The position numbers and the translations under genes were made by a program. The notes beneath the pieces are model-generated. The model was not told the origin of the DNA. It worked only from the letters and a program-made list of their open reading frames with translations, and ran no database searches. This document shows positions 52,652 to 64,000 of a DNA stretch of 64,000 nucleotides, piece by piece. Position 1 is the first letter of the stretch, and every line of letters starts with the position of its first letter. This DNA is from Streptomyces cucumeris (GTDB lineage Bacteria; Actinomycetota; Actinomycetes; Streptomycetales; Streptomycetaceae), in NCBI RefSeq assembly GCF_024295805.1, contig NZ_JANCLX010000007.1, forward strand, positions 62,001 through 126,000. The letters run 5' to 3'.

Positions 52652-52952
52652 TTGGGTGGCTCCTTATTTCACTGCCGGTCAGGTGACGACGACCGACGGC
52701 GGACATGCGGCTGCCCGAAGACAAACCCGCAGGTGGGAATCGCCGAGCAGTCGGTCCCCGCCACTCCACGTCAGCGCAAGACCCTATGAGCCGTCCGCCC
52801 ACGGCCGTAATGCACCACTCTTGCGCATGGGTGGTTGATCGTTGCGCGCGGGGGCGTGCGGCGGGGAATCGTTGCGGGCCGCTGCAAGAGTGAGCGCGCG
52901 ATTCACCCGAATGCCGCGATACTGCACCATTTTAGCGGTCGTTGGTGGGGAC
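52652..52952. other. 301-bp divergent region upstream of permease
   Basis: No gene. Contains the TTGCG element cluster at 52816-52891 and must hold promoters for the permease unit and the divergent small gene at 52953. Confidence 0.45.
52816..52891. promoter_or_regulatory. Wide inverted repeat with TTGCG elements
   Basis: CACTCTTGC (52816-52824) and GCAAGAGTG (52883-52891) are perfect 9-bp arms 58 bp apart. Between them are CGTTGCGCGCG (about 52840-52850) and CGTTGCGGG (about 52870-52878). This resembles multi-site Lrp/AsnC operators that wrap DNA. Confidence 0.45.
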
Positions 52953-53159
52953 GTGACCACTGACAGTCTGCAACCACCCGAACACTCAGCGCTCCGCCCC
53001 GAACCGGTGTTCCGGGCCCGGGACCACGGAGGTGAGGACGAACGCTACCCGCTCGAATACTGCGCGCGGGTGTGGGAGGACTTCCTCCGGGCGCTCAACC
53101 GGATCGAGGCCGACTTCCTCCAGCGCTCCGGCTCCACGGACCCGGGCGTCAAGGCATGA
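52953..53159 (+). CDS. Small hypothetical protein coupled to DUF2637 gene
   Basis: A 68-residue acidic protein from GTG 52953 (ggtgggga upstream). It reads TTDSLQPPEHSALRPEPVFR then YPLEYCARVWEDFLRALNRI and EADFLQRSGSTDPG. The stop overlaps the next start by 4 bp (ATGA), so it is translationally coupled. A helix-rich C-terminus is visible. No family is recognised, though small partners of DUF2637 proteins are known in Streptomyces. Confidence 0.65.
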   Translation: MTTDSLQPPEHSALRPEPVFRARDHGGEDERYPLEYCARVWEDFLRALNRIEADFLQRSGSTDPGVKA

Positions 53160-53995
53160 CCTACACCGAGCCGAGGCCGGGCGGCTACGGGCCCCCACTC
53201 ACCGGCCACCGAGCCGCCCCCGCCCACGGCGAGCGGTTCGACGCGGGCGTCGACTACGTGGGTGCCGACTACCCGGACTACCCGGACTACCCGGGTGTCA
53301 GCTACGTGGGCATCGAGTACGCGAGGAATCCTTTCCCCCTCCCGGACCCCGAAACCATCGAGGGCCGCTGGGACCTGGAAGGGGATCTGGCACGACTGCT
53401 GCAGACGGCCGCCCCCGAGGAGCCGCCGCAACCGGCCGCACCACCGCACCCGGTCGCCCCGCCGCACCCCGCCCCGCCCCTCCACGCACCCACCAACGCA
53501 CAGGTCCGCGGGGGCCGCGGCAAGCGTCGCCGGGTGCGCTTCCGGCTGCCGACGATGCCCTGGGTCCAGCTGACCAGTCTGCTGTTCGCGGCGGCCACCA
53601 CGGTCATCGTCGCCATGCTGAGCGTGCTGGGCGGGATGATCTCCTATCCGCCCCTGCGCTATCTGGCCTCCCCCAGCACCTCGGAGACCATGGCCGCGTG
53701 GTGGCCGCTGCTGGTCTACGGGCCGTGGCTGGTGGCCTCGCTGTCGGTGCTGCGGGCCGCACTGCACCGGCGGGGTGCCGCGCACTCCTGGGCCGTGGTG
53801 GTGCTCTTCTCGGTCATCGCGGTGTTCCTGTGCGTCGCCCACGCCCCCAAGAACCCGGCCAGCATGGCGGTCGCGGGGCTGCCGCCGGTCGCCGCGCTGG
53901 TCTCGTTCCACCAGCTGGTCCGGCAGATCACGCTGACCAGCCCGCCGCGTCACGCGCTGCCCCGCACTCGCGGTGAACAGCGGATGCCGCGGTAA
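53156..53995 (+). CDS. DUF2637-type membrane protein
   Basis: A 279-residue protein, ATG 53156. The N-terminal 130 residues are Pro/Tyr/Gly-rich and soluble, including PDYPDYPGVSYVGIEY encoded by a 9-bp tandem repeat (53270-53297). Then come a basic patch (RGGRGKRRRVRFRLP) and four hydrophobic segments (LTSLLFAAATTVIVAMLSVL, WWPLLVYGPWLVASLSVLRA, SWAVVVLFSVIAVFLCVAHA, SMAVAGLPPVAALVSFHQLV), the DUF2637 pattern. Similar proteins occur on actinobacterial plasmids and chromosomes near transfer or replication genes. None of those is visible here. Role unknown. Confidence 0.75.
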   Translation: MTYTEPRPGGYGPPLTGHRAAPAHGERFDAGVDYVGADYPDYPDYPGVSYVGIEYARNPFPLPDPETIEGRWDLEGDLARLLQTAAPEEPPQPAAPPHPVAPPHPAPPLHAPTNAQVRGGRGKRRRVRFRLPTMPWVQLTSLLFAAATTVIVAMLSVLGGMISYPPLRYLASPSTSETMAAWWPLLVYGPWLVASLSVLRAALHRRGAAHSWAVVVLFSVIAVFLCVAHAPKNPASMAVAGLPPVAALVSFHQLVRQITLTSPPRHALPRTRGEQRMPR

Positions 53996-54012
53996 CCCAC
54001 CTGTTGAAGGGC

Positions 54013-54060
54013 ACGCCGCCGGCCCCCACTTCACCCGAGCGAAGTGGGGGCCGGCGGCGT
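54013..54060 (+). terminator. Perfect 20-bp Rho-independent terminator
   Basis: Arms 54013-54032 (acgccgccggcccccacttc) and 54041-54060 are exactly complementary, with an 8-nt loop, followed by attttt. This is the strongest terminator in the window. It ends the DUF2637 gene and shields guaB1 on the other strand. Confidence 0.92.
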
Positions 54061-54236
54061 ATTTTTCTGGGGCTCGCTCGCCTCCGGGGCGCCTCAGCCC
54101 CTGTCGACGGTCGACCGTGCTCGGCCACCCACGCGGCGGAGCCGCATATCGATCACAGCCCGAGCGGCCTCCGCGCGCTCTCCCTTTCGACAGGGTCGCG
54201 CCCCTTCGGCTCGCTCGCCCCTGCCGTGACCGGGTG
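54061..54236. repeat. Possible Streptomyces intergenic repeat
   Basis: GGCTCGCTCGCC occurs near both ends (about 54070 and 54212), and GTCGAC-G-GTCGAC is internal at about 54101. The block resembles GC-rich intergenic elements I recall in many copies in Streptomyces, but I cannot verify copy number here. Confidence 0.35.
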
Positions 54237-55742
<1,506 letters not shown>

Positions 55743-55830
55743 TCATTCTCCCATGCCACCCCTGCCACAGGGGCCCGGACGATCATCCAGTCGTACCGGG
55801 CCCCGGTGGTCGGATCGTACGAGCCGGGGG

Positions 55831-56847
55831 CTACGGACCGTCCGGATCGGCGCGGTCCAGCGCCGGACGCGGCCCGGGGCCGGTCTCCAGCAGCAGGTGG
55901 TCGGCGGCGGCGGTGTCCGTCACCAGACTGGTGACCAGACCGGAGCGCAGCACCGCGCCGATCGCCGCGGCCTTGCGGCCGCCGCCCGCGATGGCCACCA
56001 CCTCGGGGATCCGCCGCAGCCGGTCGGCCTCGACGGTGATGCAGCGCTCGCCGAGGTCACGGCCGATCCGGCGGCCCTCGGTGTCGAAGAGATGGGCCGA
56101 CATCTCTGCGGCGGCCCCGAGCCCGGCGTAGTGGGCCCGCTCCTCCTCGCTGAGCATGTCGTAGACGGTCGAGATCCCGGCCTCCCACGAGCCGATGGAG
56201 ACGGCCGCGACGGTGACCTTGTCGAAATACTCGAAGGCCCGCGCGATCCCGGTCTGACCGCGCAGCGCGTCCGCGGTGGCCGTGTCGGGCAGCAGCATCG
56301 GCGCGTAGATGGGGTGGGCCTCGCCGCCGGAGACGGCGGCGGCCCGGCGGACCGCCTCCACCGAGCCACGCTCGGCGGTGCCCGCGTCGTACACCCCGGT
56401 GAGCTGGACGACGGTGCACGGCGGGAGCTGGTGCAGCGCGGCGGCCATATGGATCGTGGACCGCCCCCAGGCCAGCCCCAGTACGTCTCCCTCGGTGACC
56501 AGCTCACCCAGCAGATCGGCGGCGACCTCGCCCAGGTTCTCCGGGTCGGGGGTGTCCGCCTCGGCGTCGGCCGGGGACTCGACGACCACCGCGTGGCGCA
56601 GCCCGTAGCGGGCGCGCAGCGCGTCGGAACGCTCCGCGTCGAGTTCGGCGGGAACCCGGATCTCGATGCGCACCAGGTCGCGCTCGAGCGCGGTCTCCAG
56701 CACGCGCGCGACCTTGAAGCGGCTGACCCCGAACTCCTCGGCGATCTGGATCTTGGACTTGCCCTCGAGGTAGAAGCGGCGCGCCATGGCCGCCGCCTGC
56801 ACCAGTTCGGCGGGTCCCATCCGCGTGGCTGAACGGCCCGTCGACAC
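55831..56847 (-). CDS. SorC/DeoR-type sugar-binding regulator
   Basis: A 338-residue protein. GTG 56847 is preferred because gaggag sits 6 bp upstream; an earlier ATG at 56889 has no site. The N-terminal helix-turn-helix (RFYLEGKSKIQIAEEFGVSR, FKVARVLETALERDL) is followed by the sugar-phosphate domain: DVLGLAWGRSTIHMAAALHQ, VVQLTGVYDAGTAERGSVEA, VTVAAVSIGSWEAGISTVYD, IPEVVAIAGGGRKAAAIGAV. SorC proteins respond to phosphorylated sugars. It follows rpe by 85 bp on the same strand, so it may sense a pentose phosphate. Confidence 0.9.
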   Translation of the reverse strand: MSTGRSATRMGPAELVQAAAMARRFYLEGKSKIQIAEEFGVSRFKVARVLETALERDLVRIEIRVPAELDAERSDALRARYGLRHAVVVESPADAEADTPDPENLGEVAADLLGELVTEGDVLGLAWGRSTIHMAAALHQLPPCTVVQLTGVYDAGTAERGSVEAVRRAAAVSGGEAHPIYAPMLLPDTATADALRGQTGIARAFEYFDKVTVAAVSIGSWEAGISTVYDMLSEEERAHYAGLGAAAEMSAHLFDTEGRRIGRDLGERCITVEADRLRRIPEVVAIAGGGRKAAAIGAVLRSGLVTSLVTDTAAADHLLLETGPGPRPALDRADPDGP

Positions 56848-56932
56848 CGCGGTCTCCTCACTTGTCAATGTTCTGGACTCACCGTTCATCCTGTCAGAAA
56901 CGGTGGAGTTGGTCCGGCCTTTACCCTTCAGT

Positions 56933-57631
56933 TCACCGCCCCGTAGTGGAGTGGCCGCACAGTCCGGTGGCGCCCGTCGTCTTCTCGGCCAGGGCGCGCA
57001 GCTCCTGGACGGCCTTCGCCGGGTCCTCGGCACCGTAGACCGCGGAACCCGCCACGAACACATCGGCGCCCGCCTCCGCGCAGCGCTCGATGGTCGAGGC
57101 GGAGACACCGCCGTCCACCTGGAGCCACAGCTCCAGACCGTGCTTGGCGATCAGCTCACGGGTGCGGCGGATCTTGGGGAGCATGATGTCGAGGAACGCC
57201 TGACCGCCGAAACCGGGCTCCACGGTCATCACCAGCAGCATGTCCAGCTCGGGCAGCAGATCCTCGTAGGGCTCGATCGGGGTGGCGGGCCTGAGCGCCA
57301 TCGACGCCCGCGCGCCCTTGGCCCGGATCTCCCGCGCCAGCCGTACCGGTGCGGCGGCTGCCTCCACGTGGAAGGTCACCGAACCGGCTCCGGCCTCGAT
57401 GTAACCCGGGGCCCAGCGGTCCGGGTCCTCGATCATCAGATGGCAGTCCAGCGGGGTGTCCGTGGCCTTCGCCAGGGATTCGACCACCGGCACACCGAGG
57501 GTCAGATTGGGCACGAAGTGGTTGTCCATGACGTCGACATGGAGCCAGTCGGCGCCCTCGACCGCCTTCGCCTCGTCCGCGAGGCGGGAGAAGTCGGCGG
57601 ACAGGATGCTGGGATTGATCTGCGCGGCCAT
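56933..57631 (-). CDS. rpe: Ribulose-phosphate 3-epimerase
   Basis: A 232-residue TIM-barrel enzyme interconverting ribulose 5-phosphate and xylulose 5-phosphate. ATG 57631 with gggaggc upstream. It has [66 protein letters not shown] and [20 protein letters not shown], including the two metal-binding His/Asp sets. It is followed by the SorC regulator. Confidence 0.96.
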   Translation of the reverse strand: MAAQINPSILSADFSRLADEAKAVEGADWLHVDVMDNHFVPNLTLGVPVVESLAKATDTPLDCHLMIEDPDRWAPGYIEAGAGSVTFHVEAAAAPVRLAREIRAKGARASMALRPATPIEPYEDLLPELDMLLVMTVEPGFGGQAFLDIMLPKIRRTRELIAKHGLELWLQVDGGVSASTIERCAEAGADVFVAGSAVYGAEDPAKAVQELRALAEKTTGATGLCGHSTTGR

Positions 57632-57890
57632 GCCCCCAGCCTCCCATGACCGGCACCGGTCCAGGGAGCCGGGATGATCGCGGTTACCCACTCCAGGGAC
57701 ATCCCTACGACACGCCCCTCCGCACGACATGCGAAATCGCGTCCATGCGAAAACATGAACACATACGACACAACCCTTGGCTGTCGCCTGGGGGTCCTGT
57801 GAGTCGAGCGCACCCGACGTGCGCCGGAGACCAGGAACGACGCCCCCCAGGGCGCACACGCGACATGACAAGGGAAATGGACATACGACG

Positions 57891-58817
57891 ATGACGCGAC
57901 ACCGAATACCCCGGCGCCCCCGCGCCGCACTGTCCGTGGCACTGGCCGCGGCCGTGCTCGTGCCCCCGGTGGCCGGGGCGGGGTCGGCGGCGGCCGCCGC
58001 GCCGCGGCCGGTCTGCACCTCGGACAAGGCGGGACTGGCCGGCAAGCTCTCCCGGGACATCGCCGCGGCACTGCGGGACAAGTCCGCCACCGCCGCGGTC
58101 AGCCTCCGTGACCACACCACGGGCACGGTCTGCACCCTGCGCGGGGACCAGAAGTTCGACTCCGCGAGCGTGGTGAAGGTGACCGTGCTGGCCACGCTGC
58201 TGTGGGACGCCCGCAAGGAGCACCGGCGGCTGACCGACCGGGAGACCGGTCTGGCCACCAAAATGATCACCGAGTCGGACAACGAGTCCACCACCGCGCT
58301 GTGGAAGCAGCTGGGCCGCGGCAAGGTCAGCGCGTTCGTCCGGGCCGCCGGGATGAACCGCACCGTGCCCGGCAAGGACGGCTACTGGGGGCTCACCCGG
58401 ATCACCGCCGACGACCAGGAGAAGCTGCTGGAGCGGGTGACCCACCACAACCGGCTGCTCAGTGACGCCTCCCGCGCCTACATCCTGAAGCTGATGGGCG
58501 AGGTCATCGCCGAGCAGCGCTGGGGCACCCCGGCCGGGGCCCCGCAGGGCGTCCGGATCCAGCTCAAGAACGGCTGGCTGGAGCGGTCGACCCACGGCTG
58601 GCGGGTGCACAGCGTGGGGGCGTTCACCGGTGGCTCCCACGACTACACGATCACCGTGCTGACGCAGGACAACGCCACGATGGAGAGCGGGGTCGCGACC
58701 ATCGAGGCGGTCTCCCGCGCGGTGCACCGGGACCTCAACCCCGGCGCCCGCGGCAGCATGCTCTACCTGCCGACCGAGAGCCCGCAGGAGACGCTTCCGG
58801 CAGTTCCGGGCGAGTGA
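57891..58817 (+). CDS. Secreted class A-like serine hydrolase
   Basis: A 308-residue exported protein, ATG 57891, weak ribosome site. The signal peptide is [20 protein letters not shown] then [16 protein letters not shown], cleaved near residue 35. The fold motifs of class A beta-lactamases are [10 protein letters not shown] (SxxK), MITESDNES (SDN) and KNGWLERS in the KTG position. The omega-loop Glu of true class A enzymes is not obvious. It may be a penicillin-binding or cell-wall hydrolase relative rather than a lactamase. It ends 2 bp from the convergent rsmB. Confidence 0.85.
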   Translation: MTRHRIPRRPRAALSVALAAAVLVPPVAGAGSAAAAAPRPVCTSDKAGLAGKLSRDIAAALRDKSATAAVSLRDHTTGTVCTLRGDQKFDSASVVKVTVLATLLWDARKEHRRLTDRETGLATKMITESDNESTTALWKQLGRGKVSAFVRAAGMNRTVPGKDGYWGLTRITADDQEKLLERVTHHNRLLSDASRAYILKLMGEVIAEQRWGTPAGAPQGVRIQLKNGWLERSTHGWRVHSVGAFTGGSHDYTITVLTQDNATMESGVATIEAVSRAVHRDLNPGARGSMLYLPTESPQETLPAVPGE

Positions 58818-58819
58818 TC

Positions 58820-60310
58820 TCAGCCGGTGCGGCGCAGCAGGGCCAGATACATCGCGTCCGTACCGTGCAGATGCGGCCAGAGCTGGATGTCGGGGCCCTC
58901 GCCGAGCGCGGGCACACCGGGCAGCAGCGGTCGGGCGTCGATCCACTCGGCCTCGGCCGCCGGGCCGCCCCGGCCCTTGAGGACGTCCTCGACCACGGCC
59001 CGGGTCTCGGCCGGATGCGGTGAGCAGGTGGCGTAGCCGACCACTCCGCCGATCCGCACCGCCGCGAGCGCCTCGCGCAGCAGTCCGCGCTGGAGCGGGG
59101 CGAATCCGGCCAGGTCCTCGGGGCGCCGCCGCCAGCGGGCCTCGGGGCGGCGGCGCAGTGCGCCGAGGCCGGTGCACGGGACGTCCACCAGGACCCGGTC
59201 GAAGGTGCCCGGCCGCCACGGCGGCCGGGTGCCGTCCGCGGCGATCACCTGGTACGGGCCGGGGTTCCCCGCCAGCGCCCGGCCGACCAGCCGGGCGCGG
59301 TGCGGCTGCTTCTCGGCGGCGAGCAGGGCGGCGTCCCGCCGCGCGGCCAGCGCGGCGAGCAGCGCGGCCTTGCCGCCGGGCCCGGCGCAGCCGTCCAGCC
59401 AGCGCCGGTCCTCCCCCTCCAGCGGGGCGTTGGCCAGGGCGAGGGCGACGAGCTGGCTGCCCTCGTCCTGGACCCCGGCGCGCCCCTCGCGCACGGCCTC
59501 CAGCGCCGCGGGCTCCCCGCCCTCGGTGAGCCGTACCGCGTACGGGGACCAGCGGCCCGGGGCGGCGGCCTCGTCACCGACCGCGGCCAGCAGTTCGTCC
59601 GGGGTGGCGCGCCCCGGCCGGGCGACGAGGGTGACCTCGGGCCGCTCGTTGTCGGCCGCGAGCAGGTCCTCGATCCCCGCGCTGCCGCCGCCGAGCGCGT
59701 CCCACAGCGCGGAGACGATCCAGCGCGGATGGGAGTGGACGACGGCGAGGTGGGCCTCGGGGTCCTTGTCGTACGGCGGGGCGACCCGCTCCAGCCAGCC
59801 GTCGAGGTCGTCGGAGGCGATCCGGCGCAGCACCGCGTTGACGAACTTGGCGCGTCCGTCGCCGAGCACCACCCGGGCGAGTTCGACGCTGGCGGAGACC
59901 GCGGCGTGGGTGGGGATGCGGGTGCCCAGCAACTGGTGGGCGCCGAGGCTGAGGACGTCCAGCACCGGCGGGTCGACCTCGCGCAGCGGGCGGTCCACAC
60001 AGGCGGCGATGATCGCGTCGTAGGTGCCCTGGCGGCGCAGGGTGCCGTAGACCAGCTCGGTGGTGAGCGCGGCGTCCCGGGCGTCGAACTCCCCGTCCTC
60101 CCGCGCCTTGCGGAGCAGCGGCGGGAGGACGAGGTTGGCGTACGCGTCCCGTTCGTCGACGGCCCGCAGCGCCTCGAAGGCGAGGACCCGCACGGGGTCC
60201 TTCTGCGGCCTGCGGTACGGCCGGCCGGACGTGCCGCCCCGGCCGGGGTTTCCGGGCGCGGAACCGGCTGCGGGGGTACGGCGGGGGCGACGACGGGGCT
60301 GGTCGTTCAC
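58820..60310 (-). CDS. rsmB: 16S rRNA m5C methyltransferase RsmB
   Basis: A 496-residue enzyme methylating C967 of 16S rRNA. GTG 60310 with ggag upstream. A basic N-tail (RRRPRRTPAAGSAPG) is followed by a NusB-like RNA-binding domain (VRVLAFEALRAVDERDAYAN, DAALTTELVYGTLRRQGTYD). The methyltransferase has DGCAGPGGKAALLAALAARR for SAM, DRVLVDVPCTGLGALRRRPE with the catalytic Cys, and VVGYATCSPHPAETR with the second Cys. In S. coelicolor the gene is next to fmt as I recall; here an ABC transporter separates them. Confidence 0.93.
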   Translation of the reverse strand: MNDQPRRRPRRTPAAGSAPGNPGRGGTSGRPYRRPQKDPVRVLAFEALRAVDERDAYANLVLPPLLRKAREDGEFDARDAALTTELVYGTLRRQGTYDAIIAACVDRPLREVDPPVLDVLSLGAHQLLGTRIPTHAAVSASVELARVVLGDGRAKFVNAVLRRIASDDLDGWLERVAPPYDKDPEAHLAVVHSHPRWIVSALWDALGGGSAGIEDLLAADNERPEVTLVARPGRATPDELLAAVGDEAAAPGRWSPYAVRLTEGGEPAALEAVREGRAGVQDEGSQLVALALANAPLEGEDRRWLDGCAGPGGKAALLAALAARRDAALLAAEKQPHRARLVGRALAGNPGPYQVIAADGTRPPWRPGTFDRVLVDVPCTGLGALRRRPEARWRRRPEDLAGFAPLQRGLLREALAAVRIGGVVGYATCSPHPAETRAVVEDVLKGRGGPAAEAEWIDARPLLPGVPALGEGPDIQLWPHLHGTDAMYLALLRRTG

Positions 60311-60351
60311 GGGAATGTGCTCCGGTGCGGGATGGGGCTGAAAGGGCCAGC

Positions 60352-62271
60352 CTACGCGGCCGGGGTGGGCGTGGTCCGCGCACCGTCGGGGGCCGCTCCC
60401 GGCTCCCCGCCCGGCCGTTCGAACTGGGTCCGGTAGAGCTGGGCGTAGCGTCCCTCGGCGGCGAGCAGACCGGGGTGCGTACCGCGTTCGACGACCCGTC
60501 CGTCCTCGACGACGAGGATGAGGTCGGCGGCCCGCACGGTGGACAGCCGGTGGGCGATGACCACCGCGGTGCGTCCCTCCAGCGCCTCGGCCAGCGCCTC
60601 CTGCACGGCCGCCTCGGAGGTGGAGTCCAGATGGGCGGTGGCCTCGTCCAGGATCACCACCCGGGGGCGGGCCAGCAGCAGCCGGGCGATGGTCAGCCGC
60701 TGGCGCTCACCACCGGAGAGCCGGTAGCCGCGCTCGCCGACGACGGTGTCCAGACCGTCCGGCAGGGACGCGATCAGCCCCTCCAGACGGGCCCTGCGCA
60801 GAACGTCCCACAGTTCCTCTTCGGTGGCCCCGGGGCGGGCCAGCAGCAGATTGGCGCGGATGCTGTCGTGGAAGAGGTGGCCGTCCTGGGTGACCATGCC
60901 GAGCGTGGAGCGCAGGGACTCGGCGGTCAGATCGCGGACGTCCACACCGGCCAGCCGCACCGCGCCGCTGTCGGTGTCGTAGAGCCGGGGCAGCAGTTGG
61001 GCGATGGTCGACTTGCCCGCGCCGGAGGAGCCGACGAGGGCGACCATCTGCCCGGGTTCGGCGCGGAAGGACACCTCGTGCAGCACCTGGACACCGCCGC
61101 GGGTGTCGAGGGCGGCCACCTCCTCCAGGGAGGCGAGGGAGACCTTGTCGGCGGCCGGGTAGCCGAAGCCGACGCGGTCGAACTCCACCGACACCGGGCC
61201 CTCGGGGACCTTCCGGGCGTCCGGCTTCTCACTGATCAGCGGCTTGAGATCGAGCACTTCGAAGACCCGCTCGAAGCTGACGAGCGCGCTCATGACCTCC
61301 ACCCGGGCCCCGGCCAGCGAGGTCAGCGGGGCGTAGAGCCGGGTGAGCAGCAGGGCGAGCGAGACGACGGAGCCGGGGTCCAGCCGTCCGTTCAGCGCGT
61401 AGTAGCCGCCGAGGCCGTAGACCAGGGCCAGGGCGAGCGCCGAGACCAGGGTGAGCGCGGTGACGAAGGAGACCTGGACCATCGCGGTGCGCACCCCGAT
61501 GTCCCGCACCCGGCTCGCCCGCCGGGCGAACTCCTCCGACTCCTCGGCGGGCCGTCCGAAGAGCTTGACCAGCGTCGCGCCGGGGGCGGAGAACCGCTCG
61601 GTCATCTGGGTGCTCATCGCGGCGTTGTGGGCGGCCGCCTCGCGCCGCAGTCCGGCCAGCCTGCCGCCGACGCGGCGGGCGGGCAGCAGGAACAGCGGCA
61701 GGAGCAGCAGCGCCACCAGGGTGACCTGCCAGGAGATGCCGATCATCACCACCAGGGTGAGCAGCAGCGTCACCAGATTGCTCACCACTCCGGAGAGGGT
61801 GTCGCTGAACGCCCGCTGCGCGCCGATGACATCGTTGTTGAGCCTGCTGACCAGTGCACCGGTGCGGGTGCGGGTGAAGAAGGCCACCGGCATCCGCTGG
61901 ACATGGTCGAAGACCGCGGTGCGCAGATCGAGGATCAGCCCCTCGCCGATGGTCGAGGAGAGCCAGCGCGTCAGCAGTCCGAGGGCCGCCTCGGCCACCG
62001 CGATCACGGCGATGAGCCCGGCCAGTCCGAGGACGGTGCCCTGTCCCGAACGGTGGATGATCGCGTCCACCACCCGGCCCGCCAGCAGCGGCGTCGCCAC
62101 CGCGAGCGCCGCCGTGACCGTGCTCAGCAGCAGGAACAGCCGCAGCGGACGGCTGTGGGGACGGGCGAACGCGCCGATCCGGCGCAGCGTCGCGCGGGAG
62201 AAGGGACGTCGGTCATCGCTGGCGTTCGAGGCGTGGTGCAGGGAATGCCAGGCGGTGACTTCCATGTCCAT
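60352..62271 (-). CDS. ABC transporter, fused membrane and ATPase domains
   Basis: A 639-residue half-size exporter, ATG 62271 with ggagg upstream. Six membrane helices (about 40-330), then the nucleotide-binding domain: Walker A GSSGAGKSTIAQLLPRLYDT, Q-loop GMVTQDGHLFHDS, signature LSGGERQRL, Walker B VVILDEATAHLDSTSEAA and H-loop IAHRLST. All ATPase motifs are intact. It probably works as a homodimer exporting lipids, drugs or redox-active metabolites. A MerR-type promoter lies 70 bp upstream. The C-terminal tail is Pro/Ala-rich. Confidence 0.93.
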   Translation of the reverse strand: MDMEVTAWHSLHHASNASDDRRPFSRATLRRIGAFARPHSRPLRLFLLLSTVTAALAVATPLLAGRVVDAIIHRSGQGTVLGLAGLIAVIAVAEAALGLLTRWLSSTIGEGLILDLRTAVFDHVQRMPVAFFTRTRTGALVSRLNNDVIGAQRAFSDTLSGVVSNLVTLLLTLVVMIGISWQVTLVALLLLPLFLLPARRVGGRLAGLRREAAAHNAAMSTQMTERFSAPGATLVKLFGRPAEESEEFARRASRVRDIGVRTAMVQVSFVTALTLVSALALALVYGLGGYYALNGRLDPGSVVSLALLLTRLYAPLTSLAGARVEVMSALVSFERVFEVLDLKPLISEKPDARKVPEGPVSVEFDRVGFGYPAADKVSLASLEEVAALDTRGGVQVLHEVSFRAEPGQMVALVGSSGAGKSTIAQLLPRLYDTDSGAVRLAGVDVRDLTAESLRSTLGMVTQDGHLFHDSIRANLLLARPGATEEELWDVLRRARLEGLIASLPDGLDTVVGERGYRLSGGERQRLTIARLLLARPRVVILDEATAHLDSTSEAAVQEALAEALEGRTAVVIAHRLSTVRAADLILVVEDGRVVERGTHPGLLAAEGRYAQLYRTQFERPGGEPGAAPDGARTTPTPAA

Positions 62272-62340
62272 CGCGCACCTCCGGGGTCCGAGTGCCGCCC
62301 CCGTGAAACCGGCTGATCCGGAACCGGCGGCACATCAGGG

Positions 62341-62371
62341 ACGGTAGAACCTCAACAAAGGTTGAGGTCAA
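62341..62371 (-). promoter_or_regulatory. MerR-type promoter with 19-bp spacer
   Basis: On the minus strand: -35 TTGACC (62366-62371), a 19-bp spacer, and -10 TACCGT (62341-62346). A perfect inverted repeat ACCTCAAC-N4-GTTGAGGT (62349-62368) fills the spacer. A 19-bp spacer with a palindrome inside is the hallmark of promoters activated by MerR-family proteins. The arms resemble SoxR boxes (CCTCAA...TTGAGG). Confidence 0.75.
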
Positions 62372-62473
62372 CTGTCTCCGGTGCGAGGGGCCGCGCGTCG
62401 TGGCACGCCGGACCTTTCCCTCACCTCGGTGCGCCCCGGTGGCGCCGGGCGCGTTCGCCGGAAGCGCCGCGCC

Positions 62474-64000
<1,527 letters not shown>

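Noticed and set aside
52953..54060. Integrated plasmid or conjugative element around the DUF2637 gene
   Set aside because: DUF2637 proteins occur on such elements, but no integrase, replication, Tra gene or attachment site is visible on either side.

Overview
This window is a 64 kb piece of a Streptomyces-type actinobacterial chromosome. The DNA is very GC-rich, with G or C in almost every third codon position. Many genes start with GTG or appear leaderless. Marker genes fit too: RbpA, a Ppm1/Lnt lipoprotein pair, GuaB1, long-form HisG, and an FMN-riboswitch rib operon. From memory, the order rbpA ... lnt/ppm ... hisG/hisE/ribH/ribBA/ribE/ribD ... guaB1 ... rpe ... rsmB ... fmt resembles the core region of the S. 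coelicolor chromosome around SCO1421-SCO1474; this was not checked. I see no insertion sequence, prophage, CRISPR array, tRNA or rRNA. It is core chromosome with accessory genes slotted in.

Layout. 1-4.2 kb: 3' end of rbpA, fxsA, a small basic protein, and the ppm1-lnt lipoprotein operon. 4.8-9 kb: YtcJ-type amidohydrolase, Lrp/AsnC regulator, small CxxC protein, acyl-CoA dehydrogenase. 9.2-10.7 kb: secreted GH18 chitinase behind two DasR-type boxes. 10.9-13.7 kb: possible metal/envelope-stress group (degenerate PCuAC-like secreted protein, ECF sigma factor, divergent zinc-finger protein, membrane protein with a Met/His-rich loop). 13.9-22.8 kb: zinc-ribbon miniprotein, GAF-domain regulator, aldehyde dehydrogenase, serine hydrolase, anchored allene-oxide-cyclase-like protein, large LuxR-type ATPase regulator and DUF779 protein. 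22.8-30 kb: GGDEF-EAL protein, PucR-type regulator, C39-like secreted peptidase, uridine-kinase-like protein. 30-35.6 kb: candidate small RNA, TPR-AAA+ ATPase, two CBS/CNNM-type membrane proteins and a PH-like protein.

35.1-40.9 kb is one minus-strand operon, ribD-ribE-ribBA-ribH-hisE-hisG-PH protein, led by an FMN riboswitch. 41.2-43.9 kb: a ROK regulator and divergent MFS transporter share an operator. 44-45.6 kb: a winged-helix regulator and a PEP-mutase-family enzyme share an operator. 45.7-48 kb: NCS2 permease and a DUF5995 protein. 47.9-52.7 kb: a compact amino-acid catabolic unit (cationic-amino-acid-type permease, Lrp/AsnC regulator, DavA-like amidase, DavB-like FAD 2-monooxygenase), predicted to import lysine or arginine and convert it to the acid through the amide. 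53-54 kb: two coupled genes including a DUF2637 protein, then a strong terminator.

54.2-64 kb returns to housekeeping: guaB1 (GMP reductase type), a SorC-type regulator, rpe, a secreted class-A-like serine hydrolase, rsmB, an ABC exporter behind a MerR-type promoter with a 19-bp spacer, fmt, and the start of a helix-turn-helix protein that runs off the end.

The strongest new leads are regulatory: a candidate small RNA or attenuator at about 30.0-30.1 kb, the MerR-type promoter at 62.35 kb with no MerR gene nearby, a duplicated operator at 43.96/44.72 kb, and 11-bp-phased GCAAC repeats shared by the aldehyde dehydrogenase and DUF779 promoters 7 kb apart. Residue numbers were counted by hand and are approximate; all family assignments come from reading motifs, not database searches.
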